A stretch of DNA of 64,000 bases from Pseudomonas sp. FP2309 (lineage in GTDB: Bacteria > Pseudomonadota > Gammaproteobacteria > Pseudomonadales > Pseudomonadaceae). The stretch lies in NCBI RefSeq assembly GCF_030687575.1, contig NZ_CP117439.1, positions 992,001 through 1,056,000 on the forward strand, in the 5' to 3' direction. Under the pieces are notes generated by a model, which ran no database searches, was not told the DNA's origin, and saw only the letters and a list, made by a program, of their open reading frames with translations. Made by a program: the position numbers and the translations under genes. Each line of letters begins with the position of its first letter. The stretch's first letter is position 1. This document shows, piece after piece, positions 63,963-64,000 of the stretch.

Positions 63963-64000
63963 ATGACTTCCCCGACACAACCCCCTGTTGACGCGGCCGA
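63963..64000 (+). CDS. Start of an unidentified gene, cut by the window edge
   Basis: ATG at 63963 behind GGAG with a 6-nt spacing, reading MTSPTQPPVDAA to the edge. Promoter and ribosome site support a real gene. Twelve residues are too few to name it. Confidence 0.6.
   Translation, partial: MTSPTQPPVDAA

Overview
The window is about 64 kb of chromosome from a Pseudomonas, most likely of the P. fluorescens group. The basis is protein-level resemblance to pseudomonad families, the gene neighbourhoods (murA-hisG-hisD-hisC; uraA-upp-hpt-...-mqo; dolP-gmhA-yraN-lpoA / rsmI-rnpB-mraZ; a complete dcw cluster), high GC coding sequence, and short REP-like palindromes between genes. This is recognition by eye; no database search was run.

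Layout. 1-3.7 kb: end of murA and the histidine genes hisG, hisD, hisC. 3.7-9.3 kb: uracil uptake and salvage (uraA, upp), a purine phosphoribosyltransferase (hpt), small conserved genes and malate:quinone oxidoreductase (mqo). 9.3-18.8 kb: a structured intergenic stretch that may encode a small RNA, then small envelope and housekeeping genes (YajG-like lipoprotein, acyltransferase, CPXCG and DUF2007 proteins, an SRAP/YedK-like protein, an M48 lipoprotein), a GDT1-type manganese exporter behind a yybP-ykoY manganese riboswitch, rsmC, a 2-hydroxyacid dehydrogenase and a LysE-type exporter.

18.8-22.4 kb is the main accessory region: an AT-rich toxin/immunity-like pair. The large protein joins a degenerate M23-like fold, two SH3 domains, an EF-hand loop and a C-terminal lysozyme-like domain. 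It overlaps a gene for a secreted LprI-type lysozyme-inhibitor protein, and a gene remnant lies just upstream. 22.4-30.6 kb holds an AlkK-like acyl-CoA ligase, a DUF1302/DUF1329 envelope pair and a large MalT-type LuxR regulator, which look like one system for a hydrophobic substrate.

30.6-36.9 kb: an MBL hydrolase, an OmpA-like lipoprotein, dolP, gmhA, yraN, lpoA and rsmI, followed by RNase P RNA (rnpB). 37.6-55.6 kb: the whole division and cell-wall (dcw) cluster in one direction: mraZ, rsmH, ftsL, ftsI, murE, murF, mraY, murD, ftsW, murG, murC, ddlB, ftsQ, ftsA, ftsZ, lpxC. Most genes overlap or nearly touch, and a promoter with three MraZ-type repeats lies in front. A long inverted repeat separates ftsA from ftsZ.

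55.7-64 kb, mainly minus strand: a membrane diguanylate cyclase, a heavy-metal-type two-component system and an RND efflux adaptor/permease pair. The first codons of a further plus-strand gene lie at the window edge.
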